In this document: piece after piece, positions 45,918-56,451 of the stretch
How positions within the stretch are numbered: the stretch's first letter is position 1
Layout of the letters: each line of letters begins with the position of its first letter
NCBI RefSeq assembly: GCF_024166365.1
Contig: NC_064820.1
Span: 59,311,501 to 59,375,500, forward strand
DNA length: 64,000 nt
Direction: 5' to 3'
From: Elephas maximus indicus
Taxonomy: Eukaryota; Chordata; Mammalia; Proboscidea; Elephantidae
Translations under genes and position numbers: made by a program
Notes under the pieces: generated by a model
Database searches by the model: none
Told to the model about the DNA's origin: nothing
The model's input: the letters and a program-made list of their open reading frames with translations, nothing else

Positions 45918-47854
45918 TAAAGCCCCAAACTATGAAGTTCATAGAGGAAAAAACAGGATCAACACTAAAGGCCCTCATATACGGCATTAACAGGATAAAA
46001 ACCACAACGAACAACACACACTCTCCAGAAGATAAGCTAGATAACGCCGGGATCATCTAAAAATTAAACACTTATGCTCATCAAGAGACTTCACCAAAAA
46101 GAGTAAAAAGAGAACCTACAGATTGGGTTGCTATGAGTCGGAATCGACTCGATGGCAGTGGCTTTGTTTTTTTTGGGGGGGGGGTTTACAGATTGGGAAA
46201 GAATTTTTGGCTACTACAAATCAGACAAGGGTCTAATCTCCAAAATCTACAAGAAAATTCAACACCTCTACAACAAAAAGACAAATAATACAATTAAAAA
46301 ACGAGCAAAGGAAATGAACAGATGCTTTACCAAAGAAGACATTCAATTGGCCAACAGACACATGAGGAAATGTGCACGATCACTAACCATTAGAGAAATG
46401 TAAACCAAAACCACAATGAGATACCATCTTACCCCTGGCATTACTGGCAGAATCAAAAGAAAAAAAGAGGAAATAACAAATGTTGGAGAAACTATGGGGA
46501 GATCAGAATTCTTCATGCACTTCTGGTGGGAATGCAAAATGATACAACCATTTTGGAAAACAATATGGTGCTTCCTTAGAAAGTTAGAAACAGAAATATC
46601 ATATGATCCAGCAATTCCACTCCTAGGAATATATCCTAGAGAAATAAGAGCCATCACACAAATACACATATGCACACCCATGTCTATTGCAGCATTGCTC
46701 ACAATAGCAAAAAGATGGACAAACCTACATGCCCATCAACAGATGAATGGATAAACTGTGGTACGTACACACAATGGAATATTATGCAATGATAAAGAAT
46801 AACGATGAATCTGTGAAGCATCTCATAACATGGATGAATCTCGAGGACATTATGCTTAGTGAAATAAGTCAATCACAAAAGGACAAATATTGTATGAGAC
46901 CACTACTGTAAAAACTCATGAAAAGGTTTACACACAAAAAGAAACAATCTCTGATGGTTACAAGGGAGGGGAGGGGTGGGGATGAAAAACACTAAACAGA
47001 CAAGAGATAAGTGGTAACTTTGGTGAAGGGTAAGAGTACACAATACTGGGGAAGCCAGCACAACTTGTACAAGACAAGGTCATGGAAGCTCCATAGACAC
47101 ATCCAAACTCCCTGAGGGACCAATTGCTGACTAAAGGCTGTGGGGATGTTGGTCTCGGGAAACATCTAGCTCAATTGTCATAACATAGTTTATAAAGAAA
47201 ATTCTGCATTCTACTTTGGTGAGTAGCACCTGAGCTCTTAAAAGCCTGTGAGTGGCTGCCTACGATACTCCACTGGTCTCACCCCTCCGGGAGCAAGGAA
47301 GGATGAAGAAAACTAGAGATACAAGGGAAAGATTAGCCCAAAGGGCTAATGGACCACATCTACCACGGCCTCCACTGAGTCCAGTACAACTAGATGGTCC
47401 CCAGCTACCACCACTGACTGCTCTGACAGGGATCGCAATAGAGGATCCCAGACAGGGCTACGGAAAAATTTAGAATAAAATTCTAAGTAAAAAAAGACCA
47501 GCTTGCTGGCCTGACAGAGACTGGAGAAACTCTGAGAGTATGGCCCCCAGACACGCTTTCAGCTCAGTAATGAAGTCACTCCTGAGGTTCCCCCCTCAGC
47601 GAAAGATCGGACAGGCCCATAAAACAAAATGAGACTAAAGGGGTACACCAGTCCTGGGGCAAGGACTAAAAGGCAGGAGGGGACGGGCAAGCTGGTAATA
47701 TAGAATCTAAGGTTGAGAAGGGAGAGTGTTGAGATGTCGTGGGGTTGTTAACCAATGTCATAAAACAATACGTGTACTAACAATTTAATAAGAAACTAGT
47801 TTGTTCTGTAAGCCTTCACCTAAAGTAGAATAAAAATAATTAAAAAAAAAAGAA
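45918..47854 (+). mobile_element. L1, 5'-truncated, with target duplication
   Basis: Plus-strand insertion covering the C-terminal part of ORF2 and the 3' UTR. The target duplication GTTAAATTTGACA at 45905-45917 and 47855-47867 extends to 17 bp with one change. ORF2 end motifs are readable: [33 protein letters not shown] and FFMHFWWECKMIQPFWK, the last around the degraded zinc knuckle. Stops and frameshifts exist. The 47252-47473 open frame lies in the 3' UTR and is not a gene. It sits in intron 1. Confidence 0.95.
46128..46186 (+). repeat. Very short AfroSINE tail inserted in the L1
   Basis: 59 bp of SINE 3' end only (TTGCTATGAGTCGGAATCGA) with a short T/G tail. It is flanked by a perfect 11-bp duplication TACAGATTGGG (46117-46127 and 46187-46197), proving a genuine, extremely 5'-truncated retroposition event. 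Confidence 0.92.
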
Positions 47855-47867
47855 GTTAAATTTGACA

Positions 47868-48317
47868 GGGCTGAAAGACAATGTGGTCCAATAAAGAAAC
47901 GACCAGTCAAAACAATGCTATGGCACAAAAGAACCTCTTACAGTGGGAACACTGAATACTCCCAAGTTACATTTAGGTGGTGAGAATGAACACTAGCAGA
48001 GGATTGAAATTTAAGAGTATTATAAAATGCAGGCCTGGTAGAAATGTTTAACCTCTTAATTATGTTTTTGCTTTTACGCTCATATAGTCTTCTAAAAAAT
48101 ACTATAAATTATTACTTTAATTTATAATTCATACTGGTATTCCTATCCTTCTATGCTGTTTACCCTTTTCTGTAAATATTTAAAGTCTTATAAAACCACA
48201 GTTAACAGCATATAATTAAAAAATTTTTAAAAATGTGTATAACTGAGATATGCAGTATGTAAAAGATTGTGAGAAGAAATCTAAGGCTAACTGTTATCAG
48301 AGCTATAAACCAAAATC
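47868..48317. other. Intron 1, unique
   Basis: AT-rich, nothing recognised. Confidence 0.5.
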
Positions 48318-48717
48318 AACCCTGTTGCCACCCAGGCGATTCCAACTCACAGAGATCCTATAGGACAGGGTAGAACTGTCTCATAGGTGATAGTCCTTTC
48401 CTTGTTTTTTCTCTTCCTCCTGATGCTCCTGCCTTCGGCAAGCTCCACAAGGATCTGCCTTTACTTCCTACTGTGGACACTTGTCACTCCTGGTTATCAC
48501 TGAATAGTCCTTCCCTGTCCCCCTCTCCCCCTCCAGTTGTGGTTCACTGACTTGTCTTAGCTAGGCTGGCTGAGACTGAGGCTGATATTTAAATAAAAGG
48601 AATTTCATTCTGAAAAAAAAAAAAAAAAAACCTCAGGATTTCCAAGGAGTGGATGGTGGATTCGAACTGCCGACCTTTGGTTAGCAGCCATACCTCTTAA
48701 CCACTGTGCCACCAGGG
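48318..48717 (-). repeat. AfroSINE split by a retroposed mRNA fragment
   Basis: The SINE tail half (48318-48387: CCTGTTGCCACCCAGGCGAT, GACAGGGTAGAACTG) and head half (48631-48717: TTTCCAAGGAGTGGATGGTG, CACTGTGCCACCAGGGCTT) flank a 243-bp insert. Confidence 0.9.
48388..48630 (+). pseudogene. Processed pseudogene fragment: mRNA 3' end with poly(A)
   Basis: The 243-bp insert is unrelated to any repeat family I know. It carries AATAAA at 48592-48597, followed 15 nt later by A18 (48613-48630), as expected for a polyadenylated mRNA 3' UTR. Flanking CTCATAGG / CTCAGGAT resembles a short target duplication. It has no useful open frame; the source gene is not recognised. LINE machinery probably made it. 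An unrecognised tailed SINE is the alternative. Confidence 0.75.
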
Positions 48718-48719
48718 CT

Positions 48720-48872
48720 TATCCCCATTGCACTGGAGTCAAAATCGACTCAGCGACGCTCTAGGACAGATTAGAACTGCCCCATAGAGTTTCCAAGCAG
48801 CAGCTGGTAGATTCCAACTGCCGACCTTTCGGTTAGCAGCGGAGCTCTTAACCACTGAACCATCAGGGCTCC
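48720..48872 (-). repeat. AfroSINE
   Basis: Reverse copy immediately after the previous SINE; GTCAAAATCGACTCAGCGAC tail, head CTTAACCACTGAACCATCAG. Member of a four-SINE cluster at 48318-49122. Confidence 0.9.
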
Positions 48873-48898
48873 TCTCAGAGTCATTAAAAAAAAAAAAA

Positions 48899-49058
48899 AC
48901 CGAACCTGTTACGGTTGAGTCAATTCCAACTCATAGCCACTCTGTGGGACAGAGTAGAACTGCCCCATAGAGTTTCCAAGGAGCACCTGCTGGATTCGAA
49001 CTTCCCAGCTTTTGGTTAGCAGACGTAGCTCTTAACCACTACTCCACCAGGGTTTCCC
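48899..49058 (-). repeat. AfroSINE
   Basis: Reverse copy flanked by CTCTCAGAGT and CCCTCAGAGT (48870-48880 and 49056-49065), a probable target duplication. Confidence 0.92.
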
Positions 49059-49069
49059 TCAGAGTATAA

Positions 49070-49122
49070 AAAACCCAGTGCCGTTGAGTCGATTCTGACT
49101 CATAGTGACCCTATATAGTGGG
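49070..49122 (-). repeat. AfroSINE tail fragment
   Basis: Only the 3' end (CCAGTGCCGTTGAGTCGATT, ATAGTGACCCTATA) is present; strongly 5'-truncated. Confidence 0.85.
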
Positions 49123-49461
49123 CATAAATTGGGGAGGGAAAGGTGAACTTCATTTTTTTAGAGGTAAAGAAACTACAGATGACATTTTAGTTTGCTACCA
49201 ACCTTTTACCTTAATATGAAGTTTATTGTTGTTCATTAGGCAAGGACAGTTTTCTTAAAGTTAAGATAAGGGTCCTATTGAAAAGTCACAAAACTTTCCC
49301 TTCAGTGGTTGCTTGTTTTCCTGCATATGTCAGATTTTTGTCATGTCCTGAAGGCATTATGAAGAAAAAATGGAGGGGAAAGGTTAGAGTGTGCTGATTT
49401 ACTGATCTTAGTAATGCATAAGGAACTCCCCAGGAGTCATAAAAATTAGGTTTTAGTCAAG
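49123..49461. other. Intron 1 near the promoter, unique
   Basis: No recognised element. Confidence 0.5.
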
Positions 49462-49582
49462 CCAGCCATTAACAAGTTGTCTGGTAGTGAGCAAGCCGCT
49501 TTCTTCAACTCATCTGTGCAGTGAGGAGAGTAAGTCTGACTAGCTGCTCTCAAAGGTCCCTTCCACCTCTACTATTCTGTAA
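49462..49582 (+). repeat. MIR-like fragment
   Basis: TTCAACTCATCTGTGCAGTG, GACTAGCTGCTCTCAAAGGT, CCCTTCCACCTCTACTATTC match a MIR-type core and 3' section. Confidence 0.65.
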
Positions 49583-49899
49583 CAGCTAAGATGTCAAGCC
49601 ACCCCACTCTCTATCATTCATTCCCACAATTGAGTTGGATGAAAAGCATGGAAAGGGGTTAACTTAACAGTTGGGGCCTTCACCCCACCCGTAGACTTAG
49701 CTCAAAGCAAAAAGAGGTTTCCTCCCTCGTCTCCCCTCTCCACCTTTTCACAACTCAGGTTAGAGATGCGTCCTCACCCTCGCAATCTCCCCAATCTTCC
49801 TCCTTGCCCCCGGGGGTTCATCTACCGTAGCCCTGCCTCTCCCCCCAGGCTCCAGCAGACACCGACCTAGACACCCTCTCAAATTCCCTCAGTCCCCCC

Positions 49900-50620
49900 A
49901 AGAGTCCCAGGCTTTCCGGCACTCAGTCCCAGTGAGGGCCGCGCGTTGTCCCTCCAGAACGGTCTTCGTGGCCCCCACCTTTATTCTTACCGCTCCACCA
50001 CGAAGCGACGGTCCCAGCGCGCTTCAAAGCACTTCCCCGTGTGACAGGAGGCTCCGCCGCGAGCTCAGTCCTTCCTACAGTTTCTCCTCGGCACCTTTCC
50101 CTCCCTCCCTTCCAAGGGTGAGTCTGCAAGATGAGGAAGTATGCTCAACCTCAGTAGGCCAAGTCCTCAGTCCGGGCGAAGTGGGCCAGAAGGCGAAGAC
50201 TCACTTCCCAAATACTCTCAACTTGGAGCCGCGGGGACCTGCGTCCCGCAGACAGGAAGAGGCTACAGCCCAGGCCGCGGAGACCGGCGGGGAATGAGTT
50301 CTGAGCCCGCCAAGCCCGCCGCTGCTGTCAAACCTCCCGCCGTCGCGGACTACAAAGCCCAGAGGTCTCTGCGACAGCGGGCACGCTCCTCGCCGCAGAA
50401 GCCGGCCTCTGGTCTCTGGAGTGGAGGCGGCTGGAACGCTGTGTCGCAGATGTTGCTGCTAGGGGTCCTGGAGGGCGAGTTACAACCCGAACCGCCGCCT
50501 GATGTTCGCTCCAGTCTTCGGCCCCGGCCGGAGGCTCTAAGGGACCCAGGAGGAAGGACCCGATCTCTTGCCCTGACAGCCCTGGCTGGCACGTGAGGAA
50601 GAGCTGATGTGGCATCTTCA
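49900..50620 (-). promoter_or_regulatory. SLC38A9: CpG island, likely SLC38A9 promoter
   Basis: A sharp rise in GC and CpG density in otherwise AT-rich DNA (e.g. CCGCGCGTTGTCC, GGGCGAAGTGGG, CCGCCGTCGCGGAC). It lies 26 kb upstream of the start-codon exon on the minus strand, as expected for a housekeeping lysosomal gene. A ZNF143/SBS-like motif GACTACAAAGCCCAG lies at 50348-50362. CACGTG E-boxes at 50590-50595 and 50685-50690 flank the distal edge. No TATA box is evident. Start sites cannot be placed exactly. Confidence 0.8.
49991..50300 (-). other. SLC38A9: Probable SLC38A9 non-coding exon 1 (5' end approximate)
   Basis: On the minus strand a strong donor GCG|GTAAGAAT ends a GC-rich block at 49991 (GT at 49990-49989). 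It could splice to the exon 2 acceptor at 23944. No in-frame start is required, since the ATG is in exon 2. The 5' boundary is a guess within the CpG island. Confidence 0.5.
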
Positions 50621-50690
50621 GGGCTGACTTCCCATCTCTCTCTCCCTTCTCCAGGTTTCGTGACTAGCCGCTCTGTCGTCTGGTCACGTG
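50590..50690. promoter_or_regulatory. Pair of CACGTG E-boxes (CLEAR-like)
   Basis: CACGTG occurs at 50590-50595 (reverse strand context CTCACGTGCC) and 50685-50690 (GGTCACGTGC). Both contain TCACGTG, seven of the ten bases of the TFEB/MITF CLEAR motif GTCACGTGAC. The location beside the promoter of a lysosomal nutrient-sensing gene makes a functional role plausible but unproven. Confidence 0.55.
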
Positions 50691-50699
50691 CTCGTACCC

Positions 50700-51077
50700 T
50701 ATGGACACCAGAGGAAGCTGCTTTGTTGGGTTTGTTTTTTATGTGACAAATATACTCTTTACACTAATAACAGCGTAGAGAGGGGATTTGAGAGACATTT
50801 AATGCCACTCCCCAACCTCCAGCAATTTTTCCCAAAGCTTCTTAAAATAAACATTTTAAGTAAAATTAGTGTGCTTGCTATGAAACCTCAGCTTACAGGT
50901 AAGTCCTCTGACCATTCCCCAAAACTATATGGTTACCCCTAAGTCCTTGTATAGGAAGACAGTGGCTTTAAAACAAAACAAAAAAGACAAAACAACAGCA
51001 GCAAAGCAACGTAATTGTAATGTGTTAAAAAAAAAAAAGAACCCCCAAATAAAAATCCAAATTAACAAATAACTAAT
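50700..51077. other. Upstream intergenic DNA
   Basis: No gene or repeat recognised after the CpG island; A-rich tract near 51027-51039. Confidence 0.5.
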
Positions 51078-51292
51078 ATTGAATGCCAAGCATTATATGT
51101 ATAATTTCTCTTTAAGTCTTTATTACAGTACTAGAAGTATCTATTATCTCTATTTTACACACAGCCAACAGTCCCAGAATATTTAATTTATTTACCCAAG
51201 GTCAAATAACTACTGAATGAAAAAATAGCTGGAATTCAAATGAAGTCTTATCCCAAAGCCTGCGCTTTTAAACACCACCGAACACTGCCTCT
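51078..51292 (+). repeat. MIR SINE
   Basis: TATTATCTCTATTTTACACA, TTACCCAAGGTCAAATAACT, AGCTGGAATTCAAATGAAGT, GCTTTTAAACACCACCG follow the MIR core order. Confidence 0.8.
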
Positions 51293-51479
51293 GTTATTGA
51301 AGGGTTGACAAATGCAAGGCTAGATGCATAATGGATATTGCCTTTAAGGCAGTCATCTCTGCAGATAAAAGTTATATTGCTGATGCTATCCTTGTTCAAA
51401 AACTTTTACAACTCCTCTTTTGGCCCTGCCTTCAAATCAGCCCTACATCATTCTTTTGATTGCTTCAAAAAAAAAAAAA

Positions 51480-51638
51480 AAAATCCAAACACATTGCCGT
51501 TGAGTAGATGCCCACACATAACGACCCTGTAGGACAGAGTAGAACTGCCTCATGTGTTTTCCAAGGGGCGGCTAGTGGATTTGAACTGCTGACCTTTTGG
51601 TTAGCAGGCAAACACTTAACCACTGCACTACCAAGGCG
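51480..51638 (-). repeat. AfroSINE with target duplication
   Basis: Reverse copy; A-rich end at 51468. Duplication TTGATTGCTTCA (51456-51467) and TTGATTACTTCA (51641-51652), one change. Confidence 0.92.
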
Positions 51639-51771
51639 TCTTGATTACTTCAGTGATAGCAAAATTTTCTTTTTCCTCTGCATTTCAGACTAAGAAAAAT
51701 TTAGGCAAGGCTGGGAAGCACAAAGTAAATGGTTTGGAGTGATGTTAGCAAGCATGACAGGACCAAAACGT

Positions 51772-51897
51772 GACATGACCTTATAGTACAGAGTAGAACT
51801 GCCCCATAGGGTTTCCAAGGAATGGCTGGTGGACTCAAACTGCCAACCTTTTGGTTAACAGCTGAGCTGTTAACCACCACACCCCACCAAAGCTCCA
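51772..51897 (-). repeat. AfroSINE, partial
   Basis: Body and head are present (GTAGAACTGCCCCATAGGGT, TTTTGGTTAACAGCTGAGCT), with the 3' tail missing. Confidence 0.85.
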
Positions 51898-51957
51898 TGG
51901 CAGAGAAGGGAACTCCAAAATTCCATTCCTCCAAGTTATGAATGGTGTCCCCTCCTC

Positions 51958-52010
51958 TGTTCTACAGGATTGCTATGAATGGGAATCGACTCAACGGCAA
52001 CAGGTTTATA
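51958..52010 (+). repeat. AfroSINE tail fragment
   Basis: Sense-oriented SINE 3' end (GGGAATCGACTCAACGGCAA, CAGGTTT) just before the RTE copy. Confidence 0.75.
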
Positions 52011-52014
52011 TGTG

Positions 52015-55000
52015 TGTTGTTGTGATGCTGGAAACTATGCCACCAGTATTCAAATACCAGCAGCGTCACCCATGAAAGGCAGGTTTCAGCTGAGCTTCCA
52101 GACTAAGACAGACTAGGAATAAGGATCCAGCAGTCTAGTTCGGAAAAGAATTAGCCAGTGAAGACCTATAAATAGCAGAAGAACATTGCCTGATGTAGTG
52201 CCTGAAGATGAACCCCCTAGGTTGGAAGGCACTCAAAAGACAACTGGAGAATAGCTGCCTTCTCAAAGTAGAGTCGACGTTAATGATGTGGATGGACTCA
52301 AGCTTTTGGGACTTTCATTGCGGATGTGGCACGACTCAAAATGAGAAGAAACAGCTACAAAACATGCATTAATAATGGGAACGTGGGAATGCACGGAATG
52401 TGAATCTAGGAAAATTGGAAATTGTCAAAAATGAAATGGAACACATAAACACTGATATCTTGGGCACTAGTGAGCTGAAGTGGACTGGTATTGGCCATTT
52501 TGAATTGGACAATCATATGGTCTACTATGCTGGGAATGATAACTTGAAGAAGAATGGCATTGCATTCATTGTCAAAAAGAACATTTCAAGATCTATCCTG
52601 AAGTACACCGCTGTCAGTGATAGGATAATATCCATATGCCTACAAGGAAGACCAGTTAATACAACTATTATTCAAATTTACCCACCAACCACTAAGGCCA
52701 AAAATGAAGAAACAGGATTTTTACCAGCTTCTGCCAAAAAAAAATTATTTTTTTTCTGCAGTCTGAAATTGACCAAACATGCAATCAGGGTGCATTGATA
52801 ATTACTGGTGATTGGAATACAAAAGATAGAAACAAAGAAAAATCGGTAGTTGGAAAATATGGCCTAGGTGGTAGAACCAATGCCAGAGATCACATAACAA
52901 ATTTGCAAGACCAATGACTTCTTCATTGCAAATACCTTTTTCACCAACATAAATGGTGACTATACACATGGATCTCTCCAGGAATCAAATTGATGACATC
53001 TGTGGAAAGAGATGATGGTAAAGCTCAATATCATCAGTCAGAACAAGGCCAGGGGCCAACTGCAGAACAGACCCTCAATCGCTCATATGAAACTTCAAGT
53101 TGAAACTGATGAAAATTAGAAAAAGTACACAAGAGTCAAAGTATGACCTTGAATATATCCCACCTGAATTTAGAGACCATCTCAAGAATAAGATTACACG
53201 TTGAACACTACTGACTGAAGACCAGATGACATCATACATGACATCATACATGAAGGATATCATACATGAAGAAAGCAAGTGTTCACTAAAAAGACAGGAA
53301 AGAAAGAGAAGGCCAAAATGGATGCCAGAAGAGACTCTGAAACTTGCTCTTGGATATCAAGCAGCTAAAGCAAAAGGAAGAAATGATGAAGTAAAAGAAC
53401 TGAACAGAAGATTTCAAAGAGCAGCTCGAGAAGACAAAGTATTACAATGACATGTGCAAAGAGCTGGAGATAGAAAACCAAAAGGGAAGAACACACTTGG
53501 TGTTTCTCAAGCTGAAAGACCTGAACTAATAATTCAAGCCTTGAGTTGTAACAGTGAAGGGTTTTATGAGGAAAATATTCAATGATGCAGGAAGCATCAA
53601 AAGAAGACGGAAGGAATACACAGAGTCATCATACCAAAAAAGAATTAGCCAACGTTCAACCATTTCAAAGGTAGCATATGATCAGGAACCAATGGCACTG
53701 AAGGAAGAAGTCCAAGCTATTCTGAAGGCATTGGTGAAAAACAGACTCCAGGAATTGATGGAATATGAATTGATATGTTTAACAAACAGACGCAGCACTG
53801 GAGGTGCTCACTCATCTATGCCAAGAAATACGGAAGACAGTTTCCTGGCCAACTGACTGGAAGAGATGCATATTTATGCCTATTTCCAAGAAAGATGATC
53901 CAACCAAATGTGGAAAGTATAGAACGACATCATTAATATCACACACAAGCAAAATTTTGCTGAAGATCATTCAAAAATGGCTGCAGCAGTATATCGACAG
54001 GAAACTGCCAGAAATTCATGCAGGTTTCAGAAGAGGTTGTGGAAGCAGGGATATCATTGCTGATGTCAGATGGATCCTGGCTGAAAGCAGAGAATACCAG
54101 AAGGATGTTTACCTGTGTTTTATTGACTATGCAAAGGCATTTGACTGTGTGGATCATAACAGACTATGGATAACATTGGGAAGAATGGGAATTCCAGAAC
54201 ACTTAATTGTGCTCATGAGGAACCTTTACATAGATCAAGAGGCAGTTGTTCGGACAGAAGAAGGGGATGCTGATTGGTTTAAAATCAGGAAAGGTGTGCG
54301 TCAGTGTTGTATCCTTTCACCATATCTATAAAATCTGTATGATGAGCAAATAATCCAAGAAGCTGGACTATATGAAGGAGAACAGGGCATCAGGATTGGA
54401 GGAAGACTCATTAACAACCTGGGTTATGCAGATGACACAATCTTGCTTGCTAAAAATGAAAGGGACTTGAAGCACCCACTAATAAAGATCAGAGACCACA
54501 GCCTTCAGTATGGATTGTGCCTCAACATGAAAACAAAAATCCTCACAACTAGACCAATGAGCAATATCATGATGAACAGAGAAAAGACTGAAGTTCTCAA
54601 GGATTTCATTTTACTTGGAGCCACTATCAACAGCCATGGAAGCAGCAGTCGGGAAATCAAAAGACGCATTGCATTGGGTAAATCTGCTGCAAAGGACCTC
54701 TTTAAAGTGTTGAAAAGCAAATGTGTTACCTTGAAGACTAAAGTGCGCCTGACCCAAGCCATGGTATTTTCAATCGCATCATATGCATGTGAAAGCTGGA
54801 CAATGAATAAGGAAGACCAAAGAAGAATTGATGCCCTTGAATTGTGGTGTTGGCGAAGAATATTGAATATATCATGGGCTGCCAAAAGAATGAACAAATC
54901 TGTCTTGGAAGAAGCACAACCAGAATGCTCCTTAGAAGCAAGGATGGTGAGACTGCATCTTACATACTTTGGACATGTTGTCAGGAGGGGTCAGCCCCTG

Positions 55001-55202
55001 GAGAAGGACATCATGCTTGGCAAAGTACAGGGTCAGCAGAAAACAGGAAGACCCTCAATGATGTGGATTGACATAGTGGCTGCAACAATGAGCTCAAGCA
55101 TAACAATGATTGTAAGGATGGTGCAGGACCGGGCGGTGTTTCGTTCTGTTGTGCTTAGGGTCACTATGAGTTGGAACCGACTCAAGGGCACCTAACAACA
55201 AC
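52015..55202 (+). mobile_element. RTE LINE, near full length, dead
   Basis: Sense copy aligning to the complete RTE at 12811-16028, from its 5' part (TTGTTGTGATGCTGGAAACT) to the 3' terminus (AGTTGGAACCGACTCAAGGG, CACCTAACAACAAC). 3.2 kb, but its first ~40 bases are missing. It lies outside SLC38A9, upstream. Less decayed than the 26497 copy in its RT domain. Confidence 0.92.
52400..55195 (+). pseudogene. Broken RTE ORF with the longest surviving RT frames
   Basis: Endonuclease part at 52400-52798 (SELKWTGIGHFELDNH, KNGIAFIVKK), cut by an A/T-run insertion near 52733-52760. TGDWN, with an intact Asp, follows near 52804. A linker region at 53226-53450 shows a short local duplication. RT blocks at 53804-54331: KCGKYRTTSLISHTSKILLK, HAGFRRGCGSRDIIADVRWI, CFIDYAKAFDCVDHNRLW (conserved Asp present). 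The YADD motif is at 54425-54436, in a 250-codon frame to 55195. Frameshifts near 53856 and 54340 prevent a full protein. Confidence 0.9.
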
Positions 55203-55909
55203 GATACTCCCAGAAATAGAGGACAGGGTAAATATTTGAAAAAATAACAACTTGAAAATTTCTCATATTTGATGAAAATCATAAAATTACAGATTCAGGA
55301 AGCTCGGTGAAGTACAGTAAAATGATTCAGCAGAAGAGAAAAAAAAAAAGATTTGAGCTGTAGACTTTATTTCCATCCATTTTCTTCCTTTATCAAAACC
55401 TACCTGTGTAATGGTAATTTTTGTTCAACTATACTTGAATAGGGTTGTTTTATTTTATTTTACTTTTTAAGCAACGAATATCTACTCCTATTTAACTTGA
55501 TTTAGGTACCTGAATCTTCTAGGAGTAGATAGGACTGACGTCTCTGCCATGAAAGAACTTATGTTCAAATTGGGGGTATAAATAATAATAATAACAATTA
55601 ACAATTTGCACTAGTGTATTTGAGTTAGGATCTAAAAAATATCCGCACTTGCATTTGGTTGTTTTTCTTAAACCTCTGTTAGTATTTAAGCTCCTCCTTA
55701 TTTTTTTCTTTTATTTTTGAAGAAATAGTGATACATTTTTCCAGTAAAATTTCCCTCATTCTAGATTTTCTGATTATATCGCTCTGGTGTTATTTAACAT
55801 TCTCTATCCTGTCTTATCCTGTCTATTTGCTGTGGTTAAGACTAGAAGCTTGATAATATTTGAACTTGATTTCTTAATGAAACGTTTATAGGTAGTATTT
55901 TGTACTTCC
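55203..55909. other. Intergenic, unique
   Basis: AT-rich, no recognised feature. Confidence 0.5.
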
Positions 55910-55923
55910 TATTGTATTACATG

Positions 55924-56088
55924 AAACTCTGGTGGCAAGGTGGTTAAGTGCTACGGCTGCTAACCAAAAGGTTGGTAGTTCAAATCCTCCAGGCGCTCCT
56001 TGGAAACTCTATGGGGCAGTTCTACTCTGTCGTATAGGTTTGCCATGAGTTGGAATGGACTTGACGGCAATAGGTTTGGTTTTTGGTT
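55924..56088 (+). repeat. AfroSINE, first of a serial trio
   Basis: Full short-type copy. Flanked by TATTGTATTACATG at 55910-55923 and 56089-56102, a perfect 14-bp repeat. Confidence 0.95.
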
Positions 56089-56102
56089 TATTGTATTACA
56101 TG

Positions 56103-56273
56103 GGAAACCCTGGTGGCGTGGTGATTAAGTGCTACAGCTGCTAACCAAAAAGTCGGCAGTTCGAATCTGCCAGGTGCTCCTTGAAAACTCTATGGGGCAG
56201 TTCTACTCTGACCTATAAGGGTCAGTATGAGTCAGAGCCGACTCAATGGCAACTGGTTTGGTTTTGGTTTTTT
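56103..56273 (+). repeat. AfroSINE, second of a serial trio
   Basis: Full copy in the same direction; between TATTGTATTACATG (56089-56102) and TATTGTATGACAT (56274-56286). Confidence 0.95.
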
Positions 56274-56286
56274 TATTGTATGACAT

Positions 56287-56451
56287 TGGAACCCTGGTGG
56301 CTTAGTGGTTAAAAGCTTGGCTGCTAACCAAAAGGTTGGCAGTTTAAATCCACCAGCCACTCCTTGGAAACCCTATGAGGCAGTTCTACTCTGTCCTATA
56401 GGGCTGCTGTGAGTCAGAATCGACTTGATAGCGGCTTTTTTTTTTTTTTTT
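56287..56451 (+). repeat. AfroSINE, third of a serial trio
   Basis: Full copy in the same direction; right flank AATTGTATTACAT at 56452-56464. A long T run (56436-56450) ends it. Confidence 0.95.

Noticed and set aside
47252..47473. Proline-rich 73-codon plus-strand frame
   Set aside because: It is inside the L1 3' UTR (same text as other L1 copies in this window), so not a host gene.
50141..50596. 151-codon plus-strand frame as a protein gene
   Set aside because: It lies in a CpG island with no recognisable domain and no supporting splice pattern. Kept only as a low-interest possible divergent transcript.
55924..56451. Head regions of SINEs as functional tRNA genes
   Set aside because: They contain Pol III A/B-box-like segments but lack a foldable cloverleaf and anticodon arm, and belong to a dispersed SINE family.
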